The notes under the pieces: generated by a model
Seen by the model: only the letters and a program-made list of their open reading frames with translations
What the model was told of the DNA's origin: nothing
The model's database searches: none
Translations under genes and position numbers: made by a program
Source: Methylocella tundrae
GTDB lineage: Bacteria; Pseudomonadota; Alphaproteobacteria; Rhizobiales; Beijerinckiaceae
Reading direction: 5' to 3'
NCBI RefSeq assembly: GCF_038024855.1
Contig: NZ_CP139088.1
Location: 186,001-250,000 of the forward strand
DNA length: 64,000 nt
In this document: positions 52,089 through 61,069 of the stretch, piece by piece
How the letters are laid out: each line of letters begins with the position of its first letter
Numbering within the stretch: position 1 is the first letter of the stretch

Positions 52089-54251
52089 TTAATGATGGTC
52101 ACGGTCATGGTCGTGGTCATGGTCATGGTCATGGTCATGGTCGAAGTTGAACAGATCCATCATATCGCCGATAGCAGGAGAGTTGACCGGGACATAAGGA
52201 TCAGACTCGGTGCGCGGGTTCGGGAAATTGTCCCGGCTCCGCCGAGTGATCGGCTTGAGGCCCCAATTCGCTTCGATGAACTTGAGCGTCGAGACGTGAT
52301 CCGCATAGGTATGCGAGATGTGGCCGCCTCTGCTGTACGGCGACACGACGATCATCGGGGTGCGCGTGCCGTCGCCGAAGAAGTCGAGCGGCTGGACGTA
52401 GCCCGAGTCCCAATATCCGCCGCCTTCGTCGAAGGTCACGAGAATCGCCGTTTCAGCCCACAGCTTGGGATTGGCCTTGACGCCGTCGACGATCTTTTTG
52501 ACGAAGCCTTCGTACAGATTGAGTTTGGAGGAACCGGGATGACCGTCGAGCAGGCCGCTCGGCTTGACATATGAAACAGCCGGCAGCTTGCCAGCGGCGA
52601 TGCTTGCGTAAAGATCAGTCGTGTCCTTGAGATGCTCCGTGCGCGCCGCGGCGTTGGTCATGATCGACGTCGAGTATTGCGCCCAATTGCAGATGTTGCA
52701 ATAGATGTCCTCGGCGTTCTTCTCATATTTGTCATTGAGATACCGGTTCCAATCATCCCCGTAATAGGCCCAGGAGATCTGCCTCTCATTGAGAGAATCG
52801 CCGATGGTGCGCAGGTTCGACGGAGGGATCGTGAAAACAGTGTTGTTGGCATTGGCGTCGGTGTAGGCATTGCTGCCGTCGCCGAAGTAGCCGGGGTTAT
52901 AGTTGTTGAGCAGATAGTAATGCCCGGTCTCGCAGCCGGCCGCGATCTTGTGGCTCAGCGAATGGAGGTAATTCAACACAGCCGGAACGCCCGGCTGAGT
53001 CGCGTCGGAGCAATTGACGTAGGAGCCGCCGCCGTGGTTGGCGTTCGGAGCAACCGCGGTGGGAGATCCGGAGCCGCCGCCGTAGCCGTCCTCTGTATAG
53101 TAATTGTTGGTGCCGGGCCGTGGGTTCGGATTTTCGATTTCGCTCAGCGCGCTTGCGTAGCCAGGCAGAGGCGTGCCGGGAGCTGTCGGATTGACCGGGT
53201 TATGTGGCGGCACGGCGGGGTTGCCTGCGCCATCGCTGAACCAGATTGCATCGCCGGCGCCGAACATGACGTGATTGGCGCCCGTGCCGCCGTTAACAGC
53301 CTGATGATAATTGTCGCTCATCGAATAGGTATCGGCGAGTTCCTTCAAGTACGGCGCATCGCCTTGCTGAACATTGAAGAACCCCATCGAGGTCGAGCCT
53401 TCGCCCGTCGACGACTCGTTGAAGCCGGCCGGCGGCGCGGCGCCATTTGATCCGGCGCCGACTGACGTCTCAACCCAGGGGAACAGATCGGAGCGGCAAC
53501 CCGAGCTGTTATGCTCGGTCGCAGCGGAGGCGTCGCAATCGAGCTGTTGCCACATCTGATAGAAACGATGCACCGGGCTCGCTGCGTAGGCGTCGTACGG
53601 GTACGTCTTCGACGTCAGCTGGTATGGTCCAGGCGGCAGATGCGTCGCGTCCCGGCCGGCGTAGGAGATGCGTTTGTCGGGCGTTTTGCTCGTTTGGCCG
53701 GTGCCGCCGGTCAGCAGATATTTATAATAATCGTCAGGCAGACCGTTCTCGACAGTCTTGGCGACAGCCTCATTGGCCGGGGTGTCGCATGATGTGCCGC
53801 TGGTCACGCCCAAAGCCGCGCACAGCGCTGGCGTCGATGGGCCGCCGACCAAGGCGGGAGGCAGAACCGAGTAAGCCGTTTTGGACGGCGTCAGCTGGTA
53901 TCGCGTGGTGTCGAATCCGCGGGACTGCAGGGCCTCGTCATAGTTCGGCCCAGGCGTTCCGTCCGCATTGACGATGCCTTTCGAGAGCAGATTCGAAATG
54001 CTCTCACCCTTGTGCACGGGCTTGTAGGTGGCGAAGATATGATCGAAGCTGCGGTTCTCGCCGAGAATGATGATCACATGTTTGATGGGCGTCGCAGTGC
54101 GCCCTTCTTCGTGGCGGCCCTCTTCCGACCGGCCCTCTTGCGCAGACGCCGTGGCGATCGGAGCCACCGTATTGCCGATCATGACGCCGATCGCGACACA
54201 GGACAGCAACCTGTATCGAAGACTTTTCTGATTTGAACTCTCGGTTCGCAT
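52089..54251 (-). CDS. Secreted phosphoesterase (alkaline phosphatase superfamily) with His-Asp tail
   Basis: Exported phosphoesterase of 720 residues in the family of phospholipase C and acid phosphatase AcpA-like enzymes. A signal peptide spans about residues 1-37 (LLSCVAIGVMIGNTVAPIATASAQ). The catalytic start is IKHVIIILGENRSFDHIF near residue 57, with Asn/Glu for metal and phosphate. Later metal ligands are in VTFDEGGGYWD and ADHVSTLKFIEANW. The C-terminus ends in eight His/Asp-type dipeptides encoded by a hexanucleotide repeat, a possible metal-binding tail. It stands alone between the LysR and pqqC genes. The substrate is unproven. Confidence 0.85.
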   Translation of the reverse strand: MRTESSNQKSLRYRLLSCVAIGVMIGNTVAPIATASAQEGRSEEGRHEEGRTATPIKHVIIILGENRSFDHIFATYKPVHKGESISNLLSKGIVNADGTPGPNYDEALQSRGFDTTRYQLTPSKTAYSVLPPALVGGPSTPALCAALGVTSGTSCDTPANEAVAKTVENGLPDDYYKYLLTGGTGQTSKTPDKRISYAGRDATHLPPGPYQLTSKTYPYDAYAASPVHRFYQMWQQLDCDASAATEHNSSGCRSDLFPWVETSVGAGSNGAAPPAGFNESSTGEGSTSMGFFNVQQGDAPYLKELADTYSMSDNYHQAVNGGTGANHVMFGAGDAIWFSDGAGNPAVPPHNPVNPTAPGTPLPGYASALSEIENPNPRPGTNNYYTEDGYGGGSGSPTAVAPNANHGGGSYVNCSDATQPGVPAVLNYLHSLSHKIAAGCETGHYYLLNNYNPGYFGDGSNAYTDANANNTVFTIPPSNLRTIGDSLNERQISWAYYGDDWNRYLNDKYEKNAEDIYCNICNWAQYSTSIMTNAAARTEHLKDTTDLYASIAAGKLPAVSYVKPSGLLDGHPGSSKLNLYEGFVKKIVDGVKANPKLWAETAILVTFDEGGGYWDSGYVQPLDFFGDGTRTPMIVVSPYSRGGHISHTYADHVSTLKFIEANWGLKPITRRSRDNFPNPRTESDPYVPVNSPAIGDMMDLFNFDHDHDHDHDHDHDRDHH
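52097..52144. repeat. Hexanucleotide repeat (GGTCAT)8 in a coding 3' end
   Basis: Eight near-perfect GGTCAT units, three of them variant in the last two bases (AC, GT, GA). They encode the alternating Asp-His tail of the phosphoesterase on the minus strand. Unit length is a multiple of three, so copy-number changes would alter tail length without shifting frame. Confidence 0.9.
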
Positions 54252-54625
54252 AAGTACCCCCATTGCGCGGCAGGTCGATTTCTGTCGCGCCGGGAACCTA
54301 GAAGTCGTCGATATCGTTCTGGTGACAGTTTCGTGAGTTTGCGGTGACGGATGTGAGAGTGCAGCTTTCAACATCATCCGGAGGCCTGTGACCTCGGACG
54401 GCGGCGGCGCAGGGTTAGCTCCTGTTTCTGCGACGGTCCCGAAGCTTGATCTGCCTCAATTTCCTCCCATGATCGCTCCGATAGACTTCACGCTAAAATG
54501 ATCGGGCGAATGTCGGTTTTGGATCGGGAGCGCGCGCGGGCGATCGGTCGAGACCGCGATGAGGCCGCGCCCGCTTTGAATAAAGCGGATGGCGGCCGAT
54601 CGTGACACACAGAGGGAGACCAAGT

Positions 54626-55390
54626 ATGAATGAGATGAAGGCGCCGCCGTCGGTCGCAGCCGAACTGATGGCCCCGGACGAATTCGAGGCTGCGATCCGC
54701 GCCGTCGGAACAGAGCGCTATCACGACAAGCATGTGTTTCATAAGCTGCTGCACGGCGGCAAGTTGAACAAGGGTCAGGTTCAGGCCTGGGCGCTTAATC
54801 GCTATTGCTATCAGGAGGCTGTTCCGCGCAAGGACGCCGCCTTCATGAGCCGCGTGCACGACCGTGATCTGCGGCGAGAGTGGATCAGCCGCATCCATGA
54901 TCACGACGGCCTCGGCGAGGAGCCGGGCGGAATCGAGCGCTGGCTCATTCTGACCGATGGCCTCGGACTCGACCGCAAATATGTAACCTCGCGGCAGGGA
55001 GCTTTGCCAGCGACCCGCCATATCGTCGAATCCTATGTGCGCTTCGTGCGCGAGCAGCCGCTCGTCGTCGCGGTCGCCTCCTCGCTTTCGGAGCTCTTTG
55101 CGCCCTCGATCCATCGCGAACGCATTGCGGGCATGCTGGAAAATTACGACTTCATCAGCGATGGCGTCATGGCTTATTTTAAGAGGCGGCTGACGCAAGC
55201 GCCCCGCGATTCGGAATTCGCGCTGGCCTATGTCAAAGCAAACGCGAGGACGCGTGAGGAGCAGGAAGCCTGCGTCGACGCCGTACGTTTCAAGTGCGAT
55301 GTGCTCTGGGCGCAGCTTGATGTTTTGAACCATGCCTATGTGACGCCCGGCTTGATCCCGCCCGGCGCTTTCGTTCCGGCGTCCCTCTAG
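54626..55390 (+). CDS. pqqC: Pyrroloquinoline-quinone synthase
   Basis: Cofactorless oxidase for the last step of PQQ biosynthesis, 254 residues, the usual size. Active-site segments are RYHDKHVFHKLLHGGKL, ALNRYCYQEAVPRKDA and HDHDGLGEEPGGIERW. VASSLSELFAPSIHRERI near 160 and YFKRRLTQAPRDSEFALAYV follow. The ATG at 54626 has a GGGAGA site. PQQ serves methanol and other periplasmic dehydrogenases. No pqqA, B, D or E gene is adjacent, so this is an orphan copy or part of a scattered pathway. Confidence 0.93.
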   Translation: MNEMKAPPSVAAELMAPDEFEAAIRAVGTERYHDKHVFHKLLHGGKLNKGQVQAWALNRYCYQEAVPRKDAAFMSRVHDRDLRREWISRIHDHDGLGEEPGGIERWLILTDGLGLDRKYVTSRQGALPATRHIVESYVRFVREQPLVVAVASSLSELFAPSIHRERIAGMLENYDFISDGVMAYFKRRLTQAPRDSEFALAYVKANARTREEQEACVDAVRFKCDVLWAQLDVLNHAYVTPGLIPPGAFVPASL

Positions 55391-55458
55391 TTCAAATGAG
55401 GATTGTAGCCGGCGCGAGGCGCATTGATGGCGATTCGCGCCCCGGCTTCCGCCCGGCG

Positions 55459-56172
55459 TTAGACCGATCGGGCGCTGAATGACGGCGGTCCGACGCGATG
55501 GCCGAGATGGACAAGGAACCAGCGCGTGGCATGCTCGATGACGGCTTCAAGCGCGCCCGGCTCCGGGAAAAGATGAGTTGCCCCGGGCACAATCTGCAGA
55601 GCCTTTGGCGCCTTTAGTTTCGCCAGCGCCTGTTGATTCAGTTCGAGAACGACATCATCATCGCCTCCAACGATCAGCAGTGTCGGCGCGCGCACCAATT
55701 CGAGCGCGGCGTCAGCAAGATCGGGGCGCCCGCCCCGCGATACGACGGCCTCGACCCTGTCGCCGAGCCGCGCGGCCGCGACGAGAGCCGCGGCGGCTCC
55801 GGTGCTGGCGCCGAACAGGCCAAGCGGCAGCCCGCTGAGCGCGGCGTTCTCATCGATCCAATGGATCGCGTCTATCAGACGATCAGCCAACAGCCCAATA
55901 TCGAACACGTTACGGCGATCGATCTCCTCGTCGGGCATGAGAAGGTCAAACAGAAGGGTCCCGAAGCCTGCGTCATTCAATGCGGCGGCGACCGCTGCGT
56001 TGCGAGGGCTGAAACGGCTGGAGCCGCTTCCATGCGCAAATACGACGAGCCCGTATGAGTCAGACGGAAGCCGCACTGCGCCAGCGAGGCCGAGAGGCGG
56101 GAGAAGCACATCACGGACGCTCACCGCTCGACCGCGCCGCGAACTGGTGTCGCTTTGTTTTCGGCTGGCCAC
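55459..56172 (-). CDS. Alpha/beta hydrolase, dienelactone-hydrolase-like
   Basis: Serine hydrolase of 237 residues. The catalytic triad can be placed: Ser in LFGASTGAAAAL (GxSxG), Asp in IVGGDDDVVLEL, and His in VPGATHLFPEPGAL. VVFAHGSGSSR near residue 40 gives the oxyanion-hole HG. The GTG start at 56172 has GGGAGG 7 bases upstream; frames extending further are basic and lack such a site. The substrate is unknown. Similar proteins often sit beside phosphoribosyltransferase genes, and a PRPP-synthetase gene is 1.4 kb away. Confidence 0.82.
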   Translation of the reverse strand: MASRKQSDTSSRRGRAVSVRDVLLPPLGLAGAVRLPSDSYGLVVFAHGSGSSRFSPRNAAVAAALNDAGFGTLLFDLLMPDEEIDRRNVFDIGLLADRLIDAIHWIDENAALSGLPLGLFGASTGAAAALVAAARLGDRVEAVVSRGGRPDLADAALELVRAPTLLIVGGDDDVVLELNQQALAKLKAPKALQIVPGATHLFPEPGALEAVIEHATRWFLVHLGHRVGPPSFSARSV

Positions 56173-56500
56173 TGAGACCTCCCGACTTTGTCCCCGGCCG
56201 GCCGAGGATCTAGCTCGCCGATTGAACTCCTGATCCGTCTCCGCATCCTTGATTTCGCTCAACGCGAGCGATGTTTTCGGCTGGCCAACAATGCGACTCC
56301 CGTGCAAAAACATGTCGTAGCTTGAGCGTGACGCTGCGGCGATCCGCCCCCGGCCAAGGGCTGGACCGGGCGGCGGCTGGCTTTCCGACTGGCAGGAAAG
56401 CGCATGACACCTGCCGCTTTGGTCGAACGGAGAGTGTTCTCCAGCCTGAAAAACAGCCATTGATCGGAATCAAGCGCAGCTGCGGCAATCCGGGTAGCCT

Positions 56501-57574
56501 ATGTCAATGTGGGACTCGTCGATGCGGGACGATCGAGCTTCGCCTTGCGGCGGCGTGGCGACGCTTGATGACAAGGTGCGGTTTCTCAGCCGGCCGGACA
56601 GCTATGCGCCCGGCGTGAAGAACGTCGCCGTCCGCGAGACGCATATGTCTTTTGTGTTCATGGCTGGCGAACGCGTCTATAAGCTCAAGAAGCCCGTCCG
56701 CTTTCCCTATCTCGATTTCTCGACGCTGGAACAACGCGCCAGCGCCTGCCGCGCGGAATTTTCATTAAATCGCCGGCTCGCTCCGGATGTGTATCTCGAC
56801 GTCGTTCCGCTTACGGCTTCCGCGTCGGGTTTCGCTATTGGCGGTGAAGGGCCTGTTTCAGATTGGCTCGTGGTCATGCGCCGGCTTGATGACAGCGCCA
56901 ACCTCGAGGCGGCCTTGCTCGACCGCCGCCTCTTCCCCGCGCAGGTGGATCAGATCGCGGCGGCGCTCGAGACGTTCTACCGTCATGCGCGGCGGATCTA
57001 CCTTCTGCCGGAGATCTGTCTTGCGGAGTGGAACAACGCGCTTGCCTATGACGCGCGCGTGCTGCTTGACATGCGCTTTCGCCTTCCCCAAGGCTGCGTG
57101 AGGCGGATTCTACGGGCGCAGCGGCGTTTCCTCACGCAGCGCTCCGATCTGCTGATCGAGCGGGTGCGCGCCCGGCGGCTTGTCGATGCGCATGGCGATC
57201 TCCGGCCCGAACACATCTGGCTGGGCGAACCGCCGATCATGATAGATTGTCTTGAATTCTCGGCACGGCTAAGGGCGCTCGATCCTCTTGACGAGATCGC
57301 CTTTCTCGATCTCGAATGCGAGCGTCTCGGCGCCGAATGGGTGGGCGCGCGCATCCAGCGGCGTTTGGCGCGATTGCTGGACGATGACCCTTTGAGCGGA
57401 CTGTTTCTCTTCTATCGCAGCCGTCGCGCCATGCTGCGCGCCCGTCTCGCCATCGCCCATCTACTCGATCCGAAGCCGCGCACGCCTGAAAAATGGCCGC
57501 GCCGGGCCCGCGACTATCTTCGTCTCGCGGCGGCCGACGCGGCAAGGCTGGACCGGCTCCTCAGAACACCATGA
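56501..57574 (+). CDS. Aminoglycoside-phosphotransferase-like kinase domain protein
   Basis: Protein of 357 residues of the COG2187-type kinase-like group. The catalytic loop reads LVDAHGDLRPEHIWL near residue 227, and the metal-binding position is in PIMIDCLEFSARL. N-terminal ETHMSFVFMAGERVYKLKKPV holds the lysine of the nucleotide site. Many relatives carry a second P-loop kinase domain after this one; here the gene ends without it. The substrate is unknown and resistance should not be assumed. The last 14 bp overlap the convergent PRPP-synthetase gene. Confidence 0.75.
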   Translation: MSMWDSSMRDDRASPCGGVATLDDKVRFLSRPDSYAPGVKNVAVRETHMSFVFMAGERVYKLKKPVRFPYLDFSTLEQRASACRAEFSLNRRLAPDVYLDVVPLTASASGFAIGGEGPVSDWLVVMRRLDDSANLEAALLDRRLFPAQVDQIAAALETFYRHARRIYLLPEICLAEWNNALAYDARVLLDMRFRLPQGCVRRILRAQRRFLTQRSDLLIERVRARRLVDAHGDLRPEHIWLGEPPIMIDCLEFSARLRALDPLDEIAFLDLECERLGAEWVGARIQRRLARLLDDDPLSGLFLFYRSRRAMLRARLAIAHLLDPKPRTPEKWPRRARDYLRLAAADAARLDRLLRTP

Positions 57575-58589
57575 GATCGGTGAGCGGCTCGCCTTCGTGG
57601 AGCCGCCGGATTGCTTCCGCCAGCAGCGGCGCAGCGGATACAATGACGAGCTTATCGCGGACAGGCCCCGCGGCTAGCCGGAACGGCGGGACCGTATCCG
57701 TCGCTATGATTCGCTCAATGGCCGGATCGGCAAGCGCCTTCTCTGCGCCGGGCATGAAAAGACCATGCGTGACGCAGGCGATGATCCGCCGCGCCCCGCG
57801 ATCGCGCGCGGCGCGGGCCGCCCGCACGAGCGTTCCGCCGGTGCTCACAAGATCATCTACGATGATGCAGGCGGCGCCCGCGACGTCGCCGACGAAAAGG
57901 TCGCCGGAGACGACGTCGGCGCTGCGGCGCTTTTCCGCAAATGCCTTGCCGACCTGTCGGCCCGTGGACGCCTCGAGCGCTTCGCGGAGCAGATCAGCCC
58001 GTTTGCCGCCCCCGAGGTCCGGCGAGATAATGCACAGGGGCGCGTCTTCGACGACGGCCTTGATCGCCTCGATCAGCAGCGGCGCCGCCGTCAACGCGAC
58101 GGCCCTGCAGCGAAAAGCGTTCTCGAAGGCGGCCTCATTGTGGACCTCGAGCGCGACGATCGCGTCGGCGCCCACCGACTCGAACAAGGCGGCGACGTAG
58201 CGGGTCGTGACCGGATCATTTGGCTTGGTGCGCCGGTCTTTGCGCGCATAACAGAGATAGGGAACCACAGCCGTTACGCGGGCGGCGCCGGCGTCCTTCA
58301 GCGCGCCGATGAAGAAGAGGAGCCGGCATAGCTTGTCGTTGGCGCTTTGCCCCGGGCCGCCATGAAGGCTGTGCGCTACGTAGACGTCGGCGCCGCAAAC
58401 CGCGTCGAGCGGCCTGATCTTGTGTTCGCCGTCCTCGAAATCGCGCTCCTCATGCCGGGCCAGCGGCCAATCGAGGCGCCGGCTGATCGCCTGACCGAGC
58501 TCTTCGGTTCCCTTCAGAGCGAACAGGCGCAGCCGGTCACCGGCGACCGGTCGAATGAGAGCGGGCGACCCCATGTGCGGTTCCGTCAT
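57561..58589 (-). CDS. prs: Ribose-phosphate pyrophosphokinase
   Basis: PRPP synthetase, transferring pyrophosphate from ATP to ribose 5-phosphate, 342 residues with two phosphoribosyltransferase-like halves. Visible are YVAHSLHGGPGQSANDKLC near residue 70, VPYLCYARKDRRTKPNDP (ATP and Mg site), and the PRPP loop IIVDDLVSTGGTLV near 242. It is not the most standard Prs form and may be a second copy. It is 30 bp after nadE on the same strand; PRPP feeds NAD synthesis, so the pairing is logical. Confidence 0.85.
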   Translation of the reverse strand: MTEPHMGSPALIRPVAGDRLRLFALKGTEELGQAISRRLDWPLARHEERDFEDGEHKIRPLDAVCGADVYVAHSLHGGPGQSANDKLCRLLFFIGALKDAGAARVTAVVPYLCYARKDRRTKPNDPVTTRYVAALFESVGADAIVALEVHNEAAFENAFRCRAVALTAAPLLIEAIKAVVEDAPLCIISPDLGGGKRADLLREALEASTGRQVGKAFAEKRRSADVVSGDLFVGDVAGAACIIVDDLVSTGGTLVRAARAARDRGARRIIACVTHGLFMPGAEKALADPAIERIIATDTVPPFRLAAGPVRDKLVIVSAAPLLAEAIRRLHEGEPLTDLMVF

Positions 58590-58619
58590 CGGCTGGATGT
58601 CCTTTGCGGCGGGCGGCGC

Positions 58620-60665
58620 CTATGCCCTCGGAACATTTTCATCGAGCTCCGCGAGCCACGCTTTGGCCTGCGCGTCGGAGGGTGCCCGCCAATCGCCGCG
58701 CGGCGACAGCGAGCCTCCCGAAGAAATCTTCGGCCCATTCGGCAGCGTCGACCGTTTAAACTGGTTGGCGAAGAAGCGCCGGATAAAAACCTCGAGCCAA
58801 TGTCTGATCTCGGCGCGCGAATAGGCGCGGCGATCGCCGGCCGGCAGATCGACAGGCCACGCGCCGCGTTCCGCATCGCTCCATGCGTGATCGGAAAGAA
58901 AGGCGATTTTGGAAGGCCGAAAGCCGTAGCGCGTCAGATAAAAAAGATTGAAGTCCTGCAGGGCGTAGGGTCCGACGATCTGTTGCGTCGACTGCAGCGC
59001 GACGCCGCTGGTCGGCGGCACAAGTTCGGGAGAAATCTCGGTCGCGAGGATGGCGCGCAGTACGCGAACCGTCTCTTCGCTCACCTCGCCCGACGCCGCG
59101 ACGAAACGGATCAGATGCTGGATCAGCGTTTTGGCGACCGAGGCGTTGACGTTGTAGTGGGACATATGATCGCCAACGCCATAGGTGCACCAGCCGAGCG
59201 CAAGTTCCGACAGATCGCCGGTGCCGACGACGAGCCCGCGGTTCTGGTTGGCGAGGCGGAACAGATAATCCGTGCGCAGGCCCGCCTGGACGTTCTCGAA
59301 TGTGACGTCATAGACCGCCTCGCCGCGCGCGAAAGGATGGCGGAGGTCCGCCAGCATCTGCTTTGCAGCGGGGCGGATGTCGATTTCCCCGCCAGTCACT
59401 CCGAGCGCGCGCATCAACGCCGAAGCGTTGGCCTTTGTCTCCTCCGATGTGGCGAAGCCGGGCAGCGTATAGGCCAGCACGTTCTTCCGCTCGCGCCCGA
59501 GCAAATCCATGGCGCGGGCGGCGACGATCAGCGCCTGCGTGGAATCAAGCCCCCCCGAGACCCCGATGACGGCGCGCTCAATCCCCGTGGAGGCAAGGCG
59601 CCTGGCGAGGCCCTGAACCTGAATGTTATAGGCCTCATAGCAATCCTCGCGCAGCCGCGAGGGGTCCGACGGCACGAAAGGGAAGCGTTCGATCGTCCGC
59701 CGAAGCGCCACGGACGTGTCGGGCGCATCGAGCCTGAACGAGAGCGTCCGGAACGGCGGCGCCTGCCTTAGCTCTGCGCTCTTGCAGTCGCCAAAGCTGT
59801 TGACGCGCATGCGCTCCTGGCGGAGCCGGCCGAGATCGACGTCCGCGATAGCGAGCGCGGGCCCGCGCGGAAACCGCTGTGTTTCGGCGAGGAGATCGCC
59901 ATATTCGAAAATCGCGGCATGACCATCCCAGGCGAGGTCGGTGGTGGATTCCCCAGGCCCCGCCGCCGAATAGGCATAGGCCGCGATGGCTCGGGCGGAT
60001 TGACTGGCGCACAAAAGGCGCCTCGCGTCCGCCTTGCCGATGGTGATGTTGCTCGCGGAAAGGTTCAAGAGCACCTCGGCCCCGGCGAGCGCGGCGCGTG
60101 TCGAGGGCGGCAGGGGGACCCAGACGTCTTCACAGATCTCGACGTGAAAGGTGAAAGGCGCCGACCCCGACGAACGAAACAGGAGATCGACGCCGAAAGG
60201 CGCCTCGCGGCCCGCGACCGACAGGCGCCCCCCGGTGACGCCCGCCCCGGCGGTGAAATAGCGGCGCTCGTAGAATTCGCGGTAGTTGGGCAGATAGCTC
60301 TTCGGCACGACGCCAAGGATGGCGCCGCGGTGAATCACGAGCGCCGCGTTGTAGAGACGCCCCTCGCATCGCAGCGGCGCTCCGATGACCAGCACGGGAT
60401 AGAGATGGCGCGAGGCGTCGGCGATCCGCGCGACGGCTCTCTCGACCGCGTCGAGGAGCGCATCCTGAAACAGAAGATCATCAATCGCGTAAGATGAGAG
60501 CCCGAGTTCCGGAAATACCATGACAGCGGTTTTCGCCGCGTCTCCCTCCGCGGCGAGGCGAAGGGTTTGCTCGGCGGCGAAATCGGGATCGGCGACCTCC
60601 GCCGGCGGCACGCAGGCCGCGATGCGGATGAACTCATGGCTGTAGAGAGAGGTAAATCCGGTCAT
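58620..60665 (-). CDS. nadE: Glutamine-dependent NAD synthetase
   Basis: Last step of NAD synthesis, amidating deamido-NAD with ammonia from glutamine, 681 residues (two-domain type, as in Mycobacterium). The N-terminal nitrilase-like glutaminase has its Glu in [12 protein letters not shown], Lys in [13 protein letters not shown] and Cys in [10 protein letters not shown]. The C-terminal synthetase has the PP-loop [12 protein letters not shown] near 360 and [19 protein letters not shown]. The ATG at 60665 is preferred over a TTG 9 bases upstream. prs follows on the same strand. Confidence 0.94.
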   Translation of the reverse strand: MTGFTSLYSHEFIRIAACVPPAEVADPDFAAEQTLRLAAEGDAAKTAVMVFPELGLSSYAIDDLLFQDALLDAVERAVARIADASRHLYPVLVIGAPLRCEGRLYNAALVIHRGAILGVVPKSYLPNYREFYERRYFTAGAGVTGGRLSVAGREAPFGVDLLFRSSGSAPFTFHVEICEDVWVPLPPSTRAALAGAEVLLNLSASNITIGKADARRLLCASQSARAIAAYAYSAAGPGESTTDLAWDGHAAIFEYGDLLAETQRFPRGPALAIADVDLGRLRQERMRVNSFGDCKSAELRQAPPFRTLSFRLDAPDTSVALRRTIERFPFVPSDPSRLREDCYEAYNIQVQGLARRLASTGIERAVIGVSGGLDSTQALIVAARAMDLLGRERKNVLAYTLPGFATSEETKANASALMRALGVTGGEIDIRPAAKQMLADLRHPFARGEAVYDVTFENVQAGLRTDYLFRLANQNRGLVVGTGDLSELALGWCTYGVGDHMSHYNVNASVAKTLIQHLIRFVAASGEVSEETVRVLRAILATEISPELVPPTSGVALQSTQQIVGPYALQDFNLFYLTRYGFRPSKIAFLSDHAWSDAERGAWPVDLPAGDRRAYSRAEIRHWLEVFIRRFFANQFKRSTLPNGPKISSGGSLSPRGDWRAPSDAQAKAWLAELDENVPRA

Positions 60666-61069
60666 CGCCCGCAATTGGCTCCAGCAGCTCTCGCGATATG
60701 GCGTCCATTCTCTATACCATCGGAACCGGAGCGCCGGCGAATCGAGCGCGCCGTCGCCTCGGTATCGGAAGGTCTGACAGTCGCCTCAAAAGGCCGCCCC
60801 CTCGCCTTCTGCGGGCGCGGCGCCGACGATCGTCGTTTTCGCGTGGTCCGCCAGGCTGCCGTTTGCTCCAAACGGCCATGACGGGATTTTATCCGCGGCG
60901 CTGTAAAACATTTTTTGTTCAAAGTCGGCAGGCTACAAGCGAACAGGCTACAAGCGAAAGAGAAGACGGGACCGGGCGATCAAAGTAACCTTTCTCGAGG
61001 CTTCATCGCCTTGACCCGAAGCCTTTGCCGCGACTTTGATTCAAGGATCTCATTGACAGGGAGGAAAGC
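60666..61069. other. Divergent nadE-mla intergenic region
   Basis: About 400 bp with no supported gene. It holds promoters for nadE and the mla-type operon, and a tandem 15-bp repeat near 60929-60958. An A+T-rich stretch at 60903-60920 may include the mla promoter. Confidence 0.4.
60929..60958. repeat. Tandem 15-bp direct repeat
   Basis: Two perfect adjacent copies of CAGGCTACAAGCGAA, about 110 bp upstream of the mlaE-type start. It could be a recent duplication or paired regulator sites; only two copies exist, so it is not an array. Confidence 0.85.

Noticed and set aside
58347..59771. Plus-strand frame of 474 codons opposite prs and nadE
   Set aside because: It crosses two well-supported genes on the other strand and has shadow-like composition.
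60929..60958. CRISPR-like repeat
   Set aside because: Only two adjacent copies without spacers and no cas genes.
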